Assembly (NCBI RefSeq): GCF_001186365.1
Contig: NZ_LDTZ01000016.1
Location: 62,001-126,000 of the forward strand
Length of the DNA stretch: 64,000 nucleotides
Direction: 5' to 3'
Source of the DNA: Gordonia jacobaea
GTDB taxonomy: Bacteria; Actinomycetota; Actinomycetes; Mycobacteriales; Mycobacteriaceae
Part shown: positions 1 to 13,103 of the stretch, piece after piece
Position numbering within the stretch: position 1 is the stretch's first letter
How the letters are laid out: the number at the start of each line of letters is the position of its first letter
Made by a program: the position numbers and the translations under genes
The notes under the pieces: generated by a model
Told to the model about the DNA's origin: nothing
The model's input: the letters and a program-made list of their open reading frames with translations, nothing else
The model's database searches: none

Positions 1-1
1 C

Positions 2-655
2 GCGGAGGCACGGCCGACCGCGAAGACCCGACGTGTCGCCCGCGTCTCGACAATCAAACCCAACACCGCAGCGTCGCAGAGTTCGACGACGCCGGTGTCG
101 ACGCATCAGGGCTCGAAACCACGCAGGGGCGCTTCACCGTCGTCGTTTGTGAAGCTGAGCCGCCGCACGCTGACGGTTCTCGGCATCATCACGGGCGTGC
201 TCGCGATCGCCGCGATCGTGCTGGCAGTCCACCCGGGCGCGACAATCGGTTCGAACAAGGCATTCATCGACCAGGCAGCAACCAGCGAACTGGTGTCACA
301 GGCCCAGACCAAGGTCTGCACCGCCAATTCCGCCAACGGAACGAAGTTCGACGAGTGGTCGAACAACGCGAGGTCGGGACTGACAGGGGAGGCCCTCGCA
401 CAGTTCAACAAGCAGGTCGCGCCCCTCAAACAGGTCATGGAGCTGGCCAAAGCCACCACCGACTGCCAGATCGACGCGATCGGCGTGCGCGACCTCACCG
501 GCAGCGGCGACGGTTCCCGCGCTGTCATCGTGGTCAACATGATCCTGTCCGGCACCCAGAACGGCGTACCGACACAGAGCCTCACCCCGCGCTACCAGGT
601 GAACATGGAGAAGCACGGCGACTCGTGGCTCATCGCCAAGGTCGCAGATATCTGA
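2..655 (+). CDS. Mce-associated membrane protein, 5' end outside window
   Basis: The frame is open from the left edge, so the gene probably starts upstream; an in-frame GTG at 95 would give 186 residues. The residues before that GTG are rich in Ala, Lys, Arg, Ser and Thr, like the low-complexity cytoplasmic tails of Mce-associated proteins. One transmembrane helix follows (about residues 27-45 counted from the GTG), then an extracytoplasmic domain of about 140 residues ending in a W-L-I-A-K-V-A-D-I motif. The 18292-19182 protein has the same tail-helix-domain layout and a matching W-L-I-T-D-V-A-G-I end. Family members accompany Mce lipid importers and are thought to stabilise them. Its own mce operon would lie to the left of the window. 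The family call is good; the start is unknown. Confidence 0.75.
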   Translation, partial: AEARPTAKTRRVARVSTIKPNTAASQSSTTPVSTHQGSKPRRGASPSSFVKLSRRTLTVLGIITGVLAIAAIVLAVHPGATIGSNKAFIDQAATSELVSQAQTKVCTANSANGTKFDEWSNNARSGLTGEALAQFNKQVAPLKQVMELAKATTDCQIDAIGVRDLTGSGDGSRAVIVVNMILSGTQNGVPTQSLTPRYQVNMEKHGDSWLIAKVADI

Positions 656-906
656 GTTGCCCGAGCGCGGCTCCTCGTCGTGCAAAACTGCCCAGCGCGG
701 CCATGTGGCCAGCGCGTGTTCTACGCGCGTCGTGATGCTGAACAGTCGGCGCTTTGACCCCTCAACGCGGCATCACGCAGGTGAGGCGCTAATTTTCTTA
801 CACAAATTGGCGCGTACCGCTTGACGTGGCGGCGTTGGCGGGCCAATCTGTGACCAGCGATTGCAGCGCGGGCAGCCACCAGTGCGAAATCGTTTCCAGA
901 CGCTAC

Positions 907-937
907 TTGACAAAGTGCGTCTATTTTCTGCTACAGT
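907..937 (+). promoter_or_regulatory. candidate rpoB promoter
   Basis: TTGACA at 907-912 and TACAGT at 932-937 are separated by 19 bp, slightly long for a housekeeping sigma-70-type promoter. They sit in the non-coding stretch before rpoB. Starting near 944 would leave a leader of about 170 nt before the TTG start codon. The rest of 656-1114 holds no credible gene; small open frames there lack ribosome-binding sites and family-like sequence. Confidence 0.5.
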
Positions 938-1114
938 TGGACGTTGCGCTGGCTGCCTCCTGTCCATCTGTCGATTCTCCTTCTGGCCACATTCTCCTCT
1001 GGTGTGTGCATGGTGATCGCGATCGAAGGTTGTCACCAGCGAACGGCCCACCAAGCCACTTAGCGCTTGTTGCACACACCGCTAGGCAGAACCCTCGTGT
1101 TGGAAGGACGCACC

Positions 1115-4100
1115 TTGGCAGTCGATCGCCAGTCCACCTCAACCACCATCCCGAATGCGCCGCACCGCGCATCGTTCGCGAAAATCAGCGAGCCTCTGGA
1201 GGTACCGGGCCTCCTTGATCTACAGCTCGATTCCTTCGAGTGGCTCGTCGGCTCCCCCGAGTGGCGCGCCAAGGCCATCGCCCGTGGCGAAGAGAACCCC
1301 GTCGGCGGTCTGGAGGACATCCTCCACGAACTGTCGCCGATCGAGGACTTCTCGGGCTCGATGTCGCTTTCCTTCTCCGACCCTCACTTCGACGAGGTCA
1401 AGGCCTCCGTCGAGGAGTGCAAAGACAAGGACATGACCTACGCGGCGCCCCTGTTCGTCACCGCGGAGTTCATCAACAACAACACCGGTGAGATCAAGTC
1501 GCAGACCGTCTTCATGGGCGACTTCCCGATCATGACCGACAAGGGCAGCTTCATCATCAACGGCACCGAGCGTGTCGTCGTCTCGCAGCTCGTCCGTAGC
1601 CCGGGCGTCTACTTCGACGCCTCCATCGACAAGGCCACCGAGAAGACCCTCCACACCGTGAAGGTCATCCCGGGCCGTGGCGCGTGGTTGGAATTCGACG
1701 TCGACAAGCGCGACACCGTCGGCGTGCGCATCGACCGCAAGCGTCGTCAGCCGGTCACCGTGCTCCTGAAGGCTCTCGGCTGGACGAACGAAGAGATCAG
1801 CGAGCGTTTCGGGTTCTCCGAGATCATGATGTCGACCCTGGAGAAGGACAACACCGCCAACCAGGACGAGGCGCTGCTCGAGGTCTACCGCAAGCTGCGT
1901 CCGGGCGAGCCCCCGACCCGCGAGTCGGCCGAGAACCTCCTCGAGAACCTGTTCTTCAAGGAGAAGCGCTACGACCTCGCCCGCGTCGGCCGCTACAAGG
2001 TCAACAAGAAGCTGGGCCTCACCGACAACCCGATGACGGGCGAGTCGGTCCTCACCCGCGAAGACATCGCCGCGACCGTCGAGTACCTCGTGCGCCTGCA
2101 CGATGCCGACCCGCACACCGTGTCGTTCTCGCAGGTCGCCGGACCCGACAGCCTCGAGGTTCCGATCGAGGTCGACGACATCGACCACTTCGGCAACCGT
2201 CGTCTGCGCACCGTCGGCGAGCTCATCCAGAACCAGATCCGCGTCGGACTCTCGCGTATGGAGCGCGTCGTGCGTGAGCGCATGACGACCCAGGACGTCG
2301 AGGCGATCACCCCGCAGACCCTGATCAACATCCGTCCCGTCGTGGCGGCGATCAAGGAGTTCTTCGGAACGTCGCAGCTCTCGCAGTTCATGGACCAGAA
2401 CAACCCGCTGTCGGGTCTGACGCACAAGCGTCGTCTCTCGGCACTCGGCCCGGGTGGTCTGAGCCGTGAGCGTGCGGGCCTCGAGGTCCGCGACGTCCAC
2501 CCGTCGCACTACGGCCGCATGTGTCCGATCGAGACCCCTGAAGGTCCGAACATTGGTCTGATCGGTTCGCTGTCGGTGTACGCACGGGTCAACCCGTTCG
2601 GCTTCATCGAGACGCCGTACCGCAAGGTCGTCGATGGCGTCGTCAGCGACGACATCCAGTACCTGACCGCCGACGAGGAAGATCGTTTCCTCATCGGCCA
2701 GGCGAACACCAACTTCGACCTCAACGGAACCATCACCGACGATCGCGTGCTGGTCCGTAAGAAGGGTTCGGAGGTCGAGTTCGTCGGCGCGAGCGACGTC
2801 GAATATCTCGACGTCTCGCCGCGACAGATGGTGTCGGTCGCGACCGCGATGATCCCGTTCCTCGAGCACGACGACGCGAACCGCGCCCTGATGGGTGCGA
2901 ACATGCAGCGTCAGGCCGTGCCGCTGGTCCGTAACGAGTCGCCGCTGGTCGGCACCGGTATGGAGCTGCGTGCGGCGGTCGACGCCGGCGACGTCATCGT
3001 CTCGGGCAAGACCGGTGTGATCGAAGAGGTTTCCGCCGACTACATCACCGTGATGGCAGACGACGGCACCCGCGACACCTACCGGATGCGCAAGTTCGCC
3101 CGTTCCAACCACGGCACGTGCGCCAACCAGCGCCCGATCGTCGACGAGGGACAGCGTGTCGAGGCAGGTCAGGTCCTGGCCGACGGTCCGTGCACCGAGA
3201 ACGGCGAGATGGCACTGGGCAAGAACCTGCTCGTGGCGATCATGCCGTGGGAGGGTCACAACTACGAGGACGCCATCATCCTGAGCCAGCGGCTCGTGGA
3301 GGAGGACGTGCTCACCTCGATCCACATCGAGGAGCACGAGATCGACGCCCGCGACACCAAGCTCGGTGCCGAGGAGATCACGCGTGACATCCCGAACGTC
3401 TCCGACGAGGTCCTCGCCGACCTCGACGAGCGCGGCATCGTGCGTATCGGTGCCGAGGTCCGCGACGGCGACATCCTGGTCGGCAAGGTCACCCCGAAGG
3501 GCGAGACCGAGCTGACCCCGGAAGAGCGTCTGCTCCGCGCGATCTTCGGTGAGAAGGCTCGCGAGGTTCGCGACACGTCGCTCAAGGTGCCTCACGGTGA
3601 GACCGGCAAGGTCATCGGCGTCCGCGTCTTCAGCCGCGACGACGACGACGATCTCGCACCCGGTGTCAATGAGCTGGTCCGCGTGTACGTGGCTCAGAAG
3701 CGCAAGATCCAGGACGGCGACAAGCTCGCAGGCCGCCACGGCAACAAGGGCGTCATCGGCAAGATCCTCCCGCAGGAGGACATGCCGTTCCTGCCCGACG
3801 GCACCCCTGTCGACATCATCCTGAACACCCACGGTGTTCCGCGTCGTATGAACATCGGTCAGATCTTGGAGACCCACCTCGGGTGGATCGCCAAGACCGG
3901 CTGGAACATCAACGTCGCGAATGGTGTGCCCGACTGGGCGTCGAAGCTGCCCGAGGACATGTACTCGGCCGAGCCCGACACCAACACCGCAACCCCGGTG
4001 TTCGACGGCGCCCGCGAGGAGGAGCTGACCGGACTGCTGTCCTCGACGCTTCCGAACCGCGACGGTGAGGTCATGGTCAACGGCGACGGCAAGGCGATGC

Positions 4101-4612
4101 TGTTCGACGGTCGTTCCGGCGAGCCGTTCCCGTACCCGGTGTCTGTCGGCTACATGTACATCATCAAGCTGCACCACCTGGTCGACGACAAGATCCACGC
4201 TCGCTCCACCGGTCCGTACTCGATGATCACCCAGCAGCCGCTCGGCGGTAAGGCCCAGTTCGGTGGCCAGCGCTTCGGTGAGATGGAGTGCTGGGCCATG
4301 CAGGCGTACGGCGCTGCCTACACCCTGCAGGAGCTGCTGACGATCAAGTCCGACGACGTGGTCGGCCGCGTCAAGGTCTACGAGGCCATCGTCAAGGGCG
4401 AGAACATCCCCGAGCCGGGCATCCCCGAGTCGTTCAAGGTGCTCCTCAAGGAGCTGCAGTCACTCTGCTTGAACGTCGAGGTGCTGAGCTCCGACGGTGC
4501 GGCGATTCAGATGCACGACACCGATGACGAGGATCTCGAGCGCGCAGCCGCCAACCTCGGCATCAACCTGTCGCGCAACGAGTCGGCCACTGTCGACGAC
4601 CTCGCGAACTGA
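1115..4612 (+). CDS. rpoB: DNA-directed RNA polymerase subunit beta
   Basis: Beta subunit of core RNA polymerase; with beta-prime it forms the catalytic centre. I place the start at TTG 1115, giving 1165 residues, because GGAAGGA at 1102-1108 lies 6 nt upstream and the product then begins MAVDRQST, matching the mycobacterial TTG start. An upstream in-frame GTG (1097) and an earlier ATG (1067) are possible but less supported. The rifampicin-binding region at about 2366-2443 carries the wild-type-like Asp, His (codon 2423) and Ser (codon 2438) positions, so no resistance substitution is apparent. The C-terminal clamp contains the expected [18 protein letters not shown] segment. Length is normal for the family. 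rpoC follows after 79 nt, in the usual operon. Confidence 0.99.
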   Translation: MAVDRQSTSTTIPNAPHRASFAKISEPLEVPGLLDLQLDSFEWLVGSPEWRAKAIARGEENPVGGLEDILHELSPIEDFSGSMSLSFSDPHFDEVKASVEECKDKDMTYAAPLFVTAEFINNNTGEIKSQTVFMGDFPIMTDKGSFIINGTERVVVSQLVRSPGVYFDASIDKATEKTLHTVKVIPGRGAWLEFDVDKRDTVGVRIDRKRRQPVTVLLKALGWTNEEISERFGFSEIMMSTLEKDNTANQDEALLEVYRKLRPGEPPTRESAENLLENLFFKEKRYDLARVGRYKVNKKLGLTDNPMTGESVLTREDIAATVEYLVRLHDADPHTVSFSQVAGPDSLEVPIEVDDIDHFGNRRLRTVGELIQNQIRVGLSRMERVVRERMTTQDVEAITPQTLINIRPVVAAIKEFFGTSQLSQFMDQNNPLSGLTHKRRLSALGPGGLSRERAGLEVRDVHPSHYGRMCPIETPEGPNIGLIGSLSVYARVNPFGFIETPYRKVVDGVVSDDIQYLTADEEDRFLIGQANTNFDLNGTITDDRVLVRKKGSEVEFVGASDVEYLDVSPRQMVSVATAMIPFLEHDDANRALMGANMQRQAVPLVRNESPLVGTGMELRAAVDAGDVIVSGKTGVIEEVSADYITVMADDGTRDTYRMRKFARSNHGTCANQRPIVDEGQRVEAGQVLADGPCTENGEMALGKNLLVAIMPWEGHNYEDAIILSQRLVEEDVLTSIHIEEHEIDARDTKLGAEEITRDIPNVSDEVLADLDERGIVRIGAEVRDGDILVGKVTPKGETELTPEERLLRAIFGEKAREVRDTSLKVPHGETGKVIGVRVFSRDDDDDLAPGVNELVRVYVAQKRKIQDGDKLAGRHGNKGVIGKILPQEDMPFLPDGTPVDIILNTHGVPRRMNIGQILETHLGWIAKTGWNINVANGVPDWASKLPEDMYSAEPDTNTATPVFDGAREEELTGLLSSTLPNRDGEVMVNGDGKAMLFDGRSGEPFPYPVSVGYMYIIKLHHLVDDKIHARSTGPYSMITQQPLGGKAQFGGQRFGEMECWAMQAYGAAYTLQELLTIKSDDVVGRVKVYEAIVKGENIPEPGIPESFKVLLKELQSLCLNVEVLSSDGAAIQMHDTDDEDLERAAANLGINLSRNESATVDDLAN

Positions 4613-4620
4613 TCTCGCTG

Positions 4621-4651
4621 CCGCCGGTCACGGAGTTTCCGTGACCGGCGG
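4621..4651 (+). promoter_or_regulatory. perfect 13-bp hairpin between rpoB and rpoC
   Basis: The arms 4621-4633 and 4639-4651 are exactly complementary around a 5-nt loop (AGTTT). No long U-tract follows, only CTTTATT about 10 nt later. It could be a partial terminator or attenuator, or an RNase processing or mRNA-stabilising element that sets the rpoB:rpoC ratio. The structure is certain; the function is inferred. Confidence 0.6.
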
Positions 4652-4691
4652 CCAACGGCCCTTTATTGACAGAGCTCTGGAAAGGTAACAA

Positions 4692-8648
<3,957 letters not shown>

Positions 8649-8784
8649 CGGTAACCCGCTGATCGAGCTGTAGTTCTCGCTGATCGAGCTTGTCGAGATC
8701 ATCGCTGATCGGCGGTAACCCGCTGATCGAGCTCGCTCTCGCTGATCGGCGGTAACCCGCTGATCGAGCCTGTCGAGATCACCG
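8649..8784. repeat. cluster of dispersed CTGATCGAG-type repeat units
   Basis: Between the rpoC stop and the terminator there are four or five partial copies of a unit of the form GCTGATCGAGCTTGTCGAGATCA, alternating with GCTGATCGGCGGTAACCC. The same unit recurs at about 9515-9538, 36455-36563, 36903-36992 and 58188-58676. All but one of these copies are intergenic, as in a REP-like family. Confidence 0.8.
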
Positions 8785-8823
8785 AAACGGCCCCGCACCT
8801 CACAAGGTGCGGGGCCGTTTTGC
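8785..8823 (+). terminator. strong intrinsic terminator of the rpoBC operon
   Basis: A 16-bp perfect stem (8785-8800 with 8805-8820) has a 4-nt CACA loop. It ends in a short T run on the + strand and begins with AAA, so it can also act as a terminator for the leftward VOC gene that ends at 8843. Confidence 0.9.
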
Positions 8824-8842
8824 GTGACGATGCGTCGGGCGC

Positions 8843-9214
8843 TCACTCGTACCGGTAGGGCAAGTACTGCACGTTCCAGTGGTTGCCATCAGGATCGTCG
8901 AAGTAGACGAAGTGGCCCCACGACTGGACGTCGACCTCACTGGCGTCGACGCCGGCGTCGAGTAGCTCCTTCCGCGCAGCCTGGATGTCGGACACGCAGA
9001 GCATCAGTGTTCCGGCGTTGGGTGGCGCGGCGTCGACGATGCCCCGGCCGAAAGCGATCGAGCAGCGCGAGCCGGGCGGTGTCATCTGCACAAACCTGAT
9101 CTCGTCGGTGGGGGACGAGTCGTGGTCGGGGTTGAACCCGATCCTGGTGTAGAAGTCCTTTGCTCGATCGACGTCGGTGACGGGCAGAAACGCGACTTCC
9201 AGTGTCCAATCCAT
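8843..9214 (-). CDS. VOC (glyoxalase/bleomycin-resistance) family protein
   Basis: A 123-residue single-domain protein of the vicinal oxygen chelate superfamily. It opens with the beta-strand segment LEVAFLPVTDVDRAKDFYT and closes with FDDPDGNHWNVQ, the usual C-terminal metal-side motif. Such proteins are metal-dependent isomerases, dioxygenases or antibiotic-binding proteins, and the substrate cannot be read from sequence. It is monocistronic, converging on rpoC across the terminator. The ATG start is preceded by AAAGG. Confidence 0.85.
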   Translation of the reverse strand: MDWTLEVAFLPVTDVDRAKDFYTRIGFNPDHDSSPTDEIRFVQMTPPGSRCSIAFGRGIVDAAPPNAGTLMLCVSDIQAARKELLDAGVDASEVDVQSWGHFVYFDDPDGNHWNVQYLPYRYE

Positions 9215-9329
9215 GATTGTGGCCTTTCAGGTGGGACGCTTCGAGGTTCGAGCCGAGTGCCAATCACTCGACGAACCGAGCATCGCAGCCAATGCGGTCA
9301 TATCGGGTCCGCAATAGAAACCCGGCGCC

Positions 9330-9490
9330 GCCCAGTCGACGCGACGAGACGCACACTCGACGGGCTCGAGCGCCCACTCGACGCCACGAGACGCCCACTC
9401 GGCCGGCGCGAGCGCCCAGTCGACGCGACGAGACGCCCAGTCGACGCGACGAGACGCCCACTCGGCCGTCTCGAGCGCCCAGTCGACGCC
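9330..9490. repeat. 21-bp tandem repeat array, 7.7 copies
   Basis: Consecutive 21-bp units begin at 9330, 9351, 9372, 9393, 9414, 9435, 9456 and 9477 (the last partial). Three units are identical (GCCCAGTCGACGCGACGAGA + C); the others diverge as GCCCACTCGRCNNNNYSGAGC types. Because 21 is divisible by 3, frames stay open across it; on the minus strand it reads as heptads of the type ASRRVDW/ALEPVEC. The surrounding 9215-9533 stretch has no convincing gene. A copy of the dispersed GATCGAGCTTGTCGAGATCA unit at about 9515-9536 supplies the stop codon of the TetR gene. Confidence 0.9.
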
Positions 9491-9533
9491 CCCGCTGATC
9501 GCGCGCAACCCCCGCTGATCGAGCTTGTCGAGA

Positions 9534-10205
9534 TCACCAGAACATCGGGGCGAGGAACTTCGACGCGTAGTCGCGCAGCGCGTCGGCGTCGTCGATGTCG
9601 ACGGTGTGCGAGTCGGTGAGCGCGAACGACATGATCAGCCGAAACAGCGTCTCCGACGCGAGCCGCAGGTCGGCGTCAGGCATGTTGGCGCCCGCGGCAC
9701 GCAGGGAGTCGACGATGCTCTGACTGAACTGCCCGACCATTTCCACCACGTACGGGCCGTCGAATCCGATGATCAGGTCGGCGGCGCCCGGCTCGTCGGC
9801 GAGTATGCGGGTGACGAGTTCATTGCTGCGAGCCCGCGTGATGGACACCTGGAACCCCTCGATCACCGCTTCGCGCGGGTCGAGGTCGCGAACAGCCTGT
9901 TGCATCTCGGAGAAGAAGTCCCTGCGCAGTTGCAGCACGACCTCGGCCAGGAGCGCATCCTTGCTGGGGAAACGGCGATACAGCGTGCTGCGGCTGACGC
10001 CTGCGTCGCGGGCGATGCAGTCGATGTTGGCTCGACGGACCCCGGAGCGCACGAACTCCGACGACGCCGCGTCGATGATCCGACGCTCCTGTTCCTCGGC
10101 GCGTCGACGACGCGACGCACCCAGCATCGTCATCGCCGAACCCGCGTGGGTCGACGCCGCGGTCGAGGCTGAGCCTACTTCTGACACTCGTGAACCATAA
10201 CTCAC
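9534..10205 (-). CDS. TetR-family regulator divergent from the mce operon
   Basis: A 223-residue TetR/AcrR-type repressor. The N-terminal helix-turn-helix is clear: ERRIIDAASSEFVRSGVRRA, then IARDAGVSRSTLYRRFPSKD. The C-terminal ligand domain is unassigned. The first 24 residues are low-complexity, so an internal ATG at 10133 or 10127 is an equally plausible start. It is transcribed away from yrbEA across a 200-bp gap, and mce loci are commonly controlled by TetR proteins (Mce3R and KstR in mycobacteria). Control of the adjacent mce operon is therefore likely but inferred. Confidence 0.9.
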   Translation of the reverse strand: MSYGSRVSEVGSASTAASTHAGSAMTMLGASRRRRAEEQERRIIDAASSEFVRSGVRRANIDCIARDAGVSRSTLYRRFPSKDALLAEVVLQLRRDFFSEMQQAVRDLDPREAVIEGFQVSITRARSNELVTRILADEPGAADLIIGFDGPYVVEMVGQFSQSIVDSLRAAGANMPDADLRLASETLFRLIMSFALTDSHTVDIDDADALRDYASKFLAPMFW

Positions 10206-10309
10206 TCCAACGTTTCACGATCTCAAACACTCGACATCGACGGTATCGAGCATCGAGCGTGCGACGAGCTTGTGTTTCTGCAGTTGACAGCGCAACCACG
10301 AATGGGGGT

Positions 10310-10339
10310 GTGACAGCGGACACATGGATATGTGATACT
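10310..10339 (+). promoter_or_regulatory. candidate mce operon promoter
   Basis: GTGACA (10310-10315) and an extended -10 TGTGATACT (GATACT at 10334-10339) are 18 bp apart, about 85 bp before yrbEA. A TTGACA at 10284-10289 has no good partner. Weak support. Confidence 0.3.
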
Positions 10340-10423
10340 CGCCTCGGCGCGAAGAATGAAACCGGGATGTCTAATACGTCCCAAAACCAAACAAGTGCTT
10401 GATTGAGTTTATGGGGGTTGCGC

Positions 10424-11203
10424 GTGCCGATGGCGCAGAGTGTGCAGGGCTTCGTCCGCACGGTCAGGCTGGGCGTGCGCACCTCTGTCATCGCGACGAC
10501 AGACATCGTCGGCGGCAGGTTTCCGGTCCGCGAGGCGACCGTTCAGGCGTGGTTCCTGCTCAGCATCACGGTCCTGCCCGCCCTGCTGATGGCCGTACCG
10601 TTCGGAGTGATCATCGCGGTGCAGATCGGCGGCCTCACCAGCAACCTCGGCGCCACCTCGATGGCCGGAGCCGTCGGCGGCATGGGTGTCATCCAGCAGG
10701 GCGCGCCGATGGCCGCCGCCCTTCTGCTCGGTGGTGCAGGGGCGTCGGCGATCACGGCGGATCTCGGAGCTCGCACGGTCCGCGAGGAGATCGACGCCAT
10801 GCGAGTCCTCGGCATCGATCCCACGCGCCGGCTCGTCGCACCGCGGATGGTCGCGATGGTGCTGGTCGCCCCGGTTCTCTCGATCCTCATCATCGTGATC
10901 GCGGTGGCCGCGAGCTTCATCGTGGCGATCGTCGGACAGGGGGTCATCGCGGGCTCGTATTGGCAGTCGTTCGGCAGCTACGCGTCGACCACGGACCTGT
11001 GGATCTGCCTGGGTAAGTCGGTCATCTTCGGTTTCGTCGTGGTGGTCATCGCGAGCAGGCGGGGGCTCGAGGCCGCCGGGGGCGCCCGCGGCGTCGCTGA
11101 CGCTGTCAACGCGGCCGTCGTGCTCGGCATCGTCGCGTCGATGGTGATCAACGTGATCATCACCCAGGTCACGACGCTCTTCATCCCGCCGCAGGTGATC
11201 TGA
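10424..11203 (+). CDS. yrbEA: YrbE/MlaE-family permease A of the mce operon
   Basis: First integral-membrane permease of an Mce lipid importer, about 259 residues with five or six transmembrane helices. The conserved cytoplasmic loop is ADLGARTVREEIDAMRVLGI, which contacts the MceG-type ATPase. I chose GTG 10424 because GGGGG at 10413-10417 sits 6 nt upstream; ATG 10430 and TTG 10403 are alternatives in the same frame. yrbEB follows after 17 nt. No ATPase gene is present here; in this group one MceG encoded elsewhere usually serves several operons. Confidence 0.93.
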   Translation: MPMAQSVQGFVRTVRLGVRTSVIATTDIVGGRFPVREATVQAWFLLSITVLPALLMAVPFGVIIAVQIGGLTSNLGATSMAGAVGGMGVIQQGAPMAAALLLGGAGASAITADLGARTVREEIDAMRVLGIDPTRRLVAPRMVAMVLVAPVLSILIIVIAVAASFIVAIVGQGVIAGSYWQSFGSYASTTDLWICLGKSVIFGFVVVVIASRRGLEAAGGARGVADAVNAAVVLGIVASMVINVIITQVTTLFIPPQVI

Positions 11204-11220
11204 GATGGCGGTGATCTGAC

Positions 11221-12084
11221 ATGGCGCAACGCGCCGGGAGTTACATCCCGAGTACCAAGTTCCCGCGCTTGGAGAGAGTCGCCGACGACGCGGGCCGCCC
11301 GTTCGAGCACATCGGCCGCCAGGTGACATTCGTGCTCGACACCATCGCGGGTCTGCCGCACACGGTGCGCGCGTATCGCAACCAGACCCTCGCGGCGTTC
11401 GCCGAGACCACCTGGGGCAACGGCTCGATCCTCGTCGGCGGCGGGATCGCGAGTGTGCTTGCAATCCTTGGTGTTTCGGTCGGCGGCATGATCGGCATCC
11501 TCGGTGTCACCTCGCTCTCATCGCTCAACCTCTCTCCGATGGCAGGCCTCATCACCGGGTACGCCGCCACGCGTGAGATGGCCCCGATCGTCGCGGCAGT
11601 GGGGTTCGCCGCGCAGGCGGGATGCCGGATGACCGCCGAGATCGGCTCCATGCGCATCTCGGAGGAGATCGATGCCCTTGAGGCGCAAGCGATCCGGCCG
11701 ATTCCGTTCGTGGTGGGCACACGCGTCATCGCGGGCGTCCTCGCCATCGTGCCGTTCTATCTGATCTCGCTCTGCCTGGCCTATCTGTCTTCGCGGCTGG
11801 TCGTCAGCGTCGTCTACGGCAATTCCGCGGGCGCCTACGACCGCTACGTCGAGGCGTTCGTGAGTCCGGTCGACGTCGTCTATTCGACGATCAAGGTCGT
11901 CGTCTTCGCGGTCCTGGTGATCATCGCGCACACCTATTACGGCTTCTTCGCGAGCGGCGGTCCCGAGGGAGTCGGCATCGCGTCCGGCCGGGCGATCCGC
12001 GCCAGTCTCGTGCTGATCGTCGCGGCCGACATGGTGATGTCGCTGATGTTCTGGGGTCTGAACTCGGGGCTGAACTTCGCATGA
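11221..12084 (+). CDS. yrbEB: YrbE/MlaE-family permease B of the mce operon
   Basis: Second permease of the Mce system, 287 residues, with a longer N-terminal cytoplasmic segment than YrbEA and then about five transmembrane helices. The MlaE signature loop reads GCRMTAEIGSMRISEEIDAL. It is expected to pair with YrbEA as the inner-membrane core energised by an MceG-type ATPase. The stop codon overlaps the mceA start by 4 nt (ATGA), indicating translational coupling. Confidence 0.93.
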   Translation: MAQRAGSYIPSTKFPRLERVADDAGRPFEHIGRQVTFVLDTIAGLPHTVRAYRNQTLAAFAETTWGNGSILVGGGIASVLAILGVSVGGMIGILGVTSLSSLNLSPMAGLITGYAATREMAPIVAAVGFAAQAGCRMTAEIGSMRISEEIDALEAQAIRPIPFVVGTRVIAGVLAIVPFYLISLCLAYLSSRLVVSVVYGNSAGAYDRYVEAFVSPVDVVYSTIKVVVFAVLVIIAHTYYGFFASGGPEGVGIASGRAIRASLVLIVAADMVMSLMFWGLNSGLNFA

Positions 12085-13103
12085 GCAGGGCACGCGAACT
12101 CTCCCCGGCCGCGCTGCGCAAGCGAGGCATGCTCGCCGTGCTCGTGGCTGTAGCCGTCGTCGCTCTCGTCGCCATCAAGCCCTTCAGCGGAGGCGACGAC
12201 TCCGTGCGCTTCGCCATCGACGCCCCATCGCTTCCCGACGGCGTGCAGGAGGGCGTCCCGGTCGATATCCGCGGCGAGACCGTCGGAGAGGTCTGCGGCC
12301 TCGACATTTCACGCCGCGACGTCACGCGCATGGAGGTCTGCGTCAACCGGGACGCCATAGGCGAACTGACCGAGAACACGGCGGTGAGCTTCGTGTCGCG
12401 CAACCTCTTCGGCTCCGACGCCGTGCGTCTGAACCCGACGGGTTCGGGCTCGTCGGTCACCAGTGGCAGCACCATCACGCTCGCACAGGCGCCGTCGGAC
12501 TACACCGTGACGGCCACCGTGCGCAGTGCGGGCTCCTTCACCCTGCCCGTGCTGTCCCCACAACTCAGCGACCTACTCAAGCAGGTGAGCGACACGACGA
12601 TTCGCCTGTCACCGTTTCTGACCGCGGCAACCGTCACTCTGCAAACGGTGCAGCAAGGGCAGCGCACACGTCTGAATGCGCTCTTACCCACTGCCGCAGA
12701 CGCGTTCAGCGGCGTCGGTGCTGCGGCAGCGGGCGCAATCAAGGGACTCAACATCTTCAACTCCAACCCCCTCCTCCTCGACCACGGTTACGTGCTGCAG
12801 GTCGCGCAGATGATCGGCGACATCGGAGATCTGTTCGGCGGCATGGGATCACTGTTCAACGGCCTCGCGCCGTTCGGCGCGTTCATGGACCTCACCAACG
12901 CATTCACGACGCCGCTCGGGCAAGGACTTTCGGGTGTCACCCCCGCGCAGGTCGGCACGCTGATCGATCACTTCGGCAATGCGTTCCACACCGATCCGAC
13001 GACGGGGCGAACCACCCTGTCGGTAACCGCGCACCTCGACGTCGTGCCCGGAGCATCGGCACCGTTGAACCAACTGCTGTCGAGAGTGGGTGGAGGTTCG
13101 TGA
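12081..13103 (+). CDS. mceA: Mce family protein A
   Basis: Substrate-binding subunit of the Mce importer, 340 residues. It has a signal anchor at about residues 17-32, one MCE/MlaD domain (about 40-115; IDAPSLPDGVQEGVPVDIRG then GETVGEV), then a helical region and a C-terminal tail. It is shorter than many mycobacterial MceA proteins (around 430-450). Six MCE domains from six different proteins assemble into the tunnel that carries lipid across the periplasm. It overlaps yrbEB and mceB by 4 nt each. Confidence 0.9.
   Translation: MSRARELSPAALRKRGMLAVLVAVAVVALVAIKPFSGGDDSVRFAIDAPSLPDGVQEGVPVDIRGETVGEVCGLDISRRDVTRMEVCVNRDAIGELTENTAVSFVSRNLFGSDAVRLNPTGSGSSVTSGSTITLAQAPSDYTVTATVRSAGSFTLPVLSPQLSDLLKQVSDTTIRLSPFLTAATVTLQTVQQGQRTRLNALLPTAADAFSGVGAAAAGAIKGLNIFNSNPLLLDHGYVLQVAQMIGDIGDLFGGMGSLFNGLAPFGAFMDLTNAFTTPLGQGLSGVTPAQVGTLIDHFGNAFHTDPTTGRTTLSVTAHLDVVPGASAPLNQLLSRVGGGS

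Noticed and set aside
656-1114. small open frames (for example 826-1218) before rpoB
   Set aside because: No ribosome-binding site or family similarity; the region is better explained as promoter and leader.
9330-9490. CRISPR-like array
   Set aside because: Units are directly adjacent with no unique spacers and there are no cas genes in the window.
9227-9508. 93-residue minus-strand protein made of heptad repeats
   Set aside because: Open only because the 21-bp repeat has no stops in most frames; no ribosome-binding site. Kept as a finding, not as a gene.
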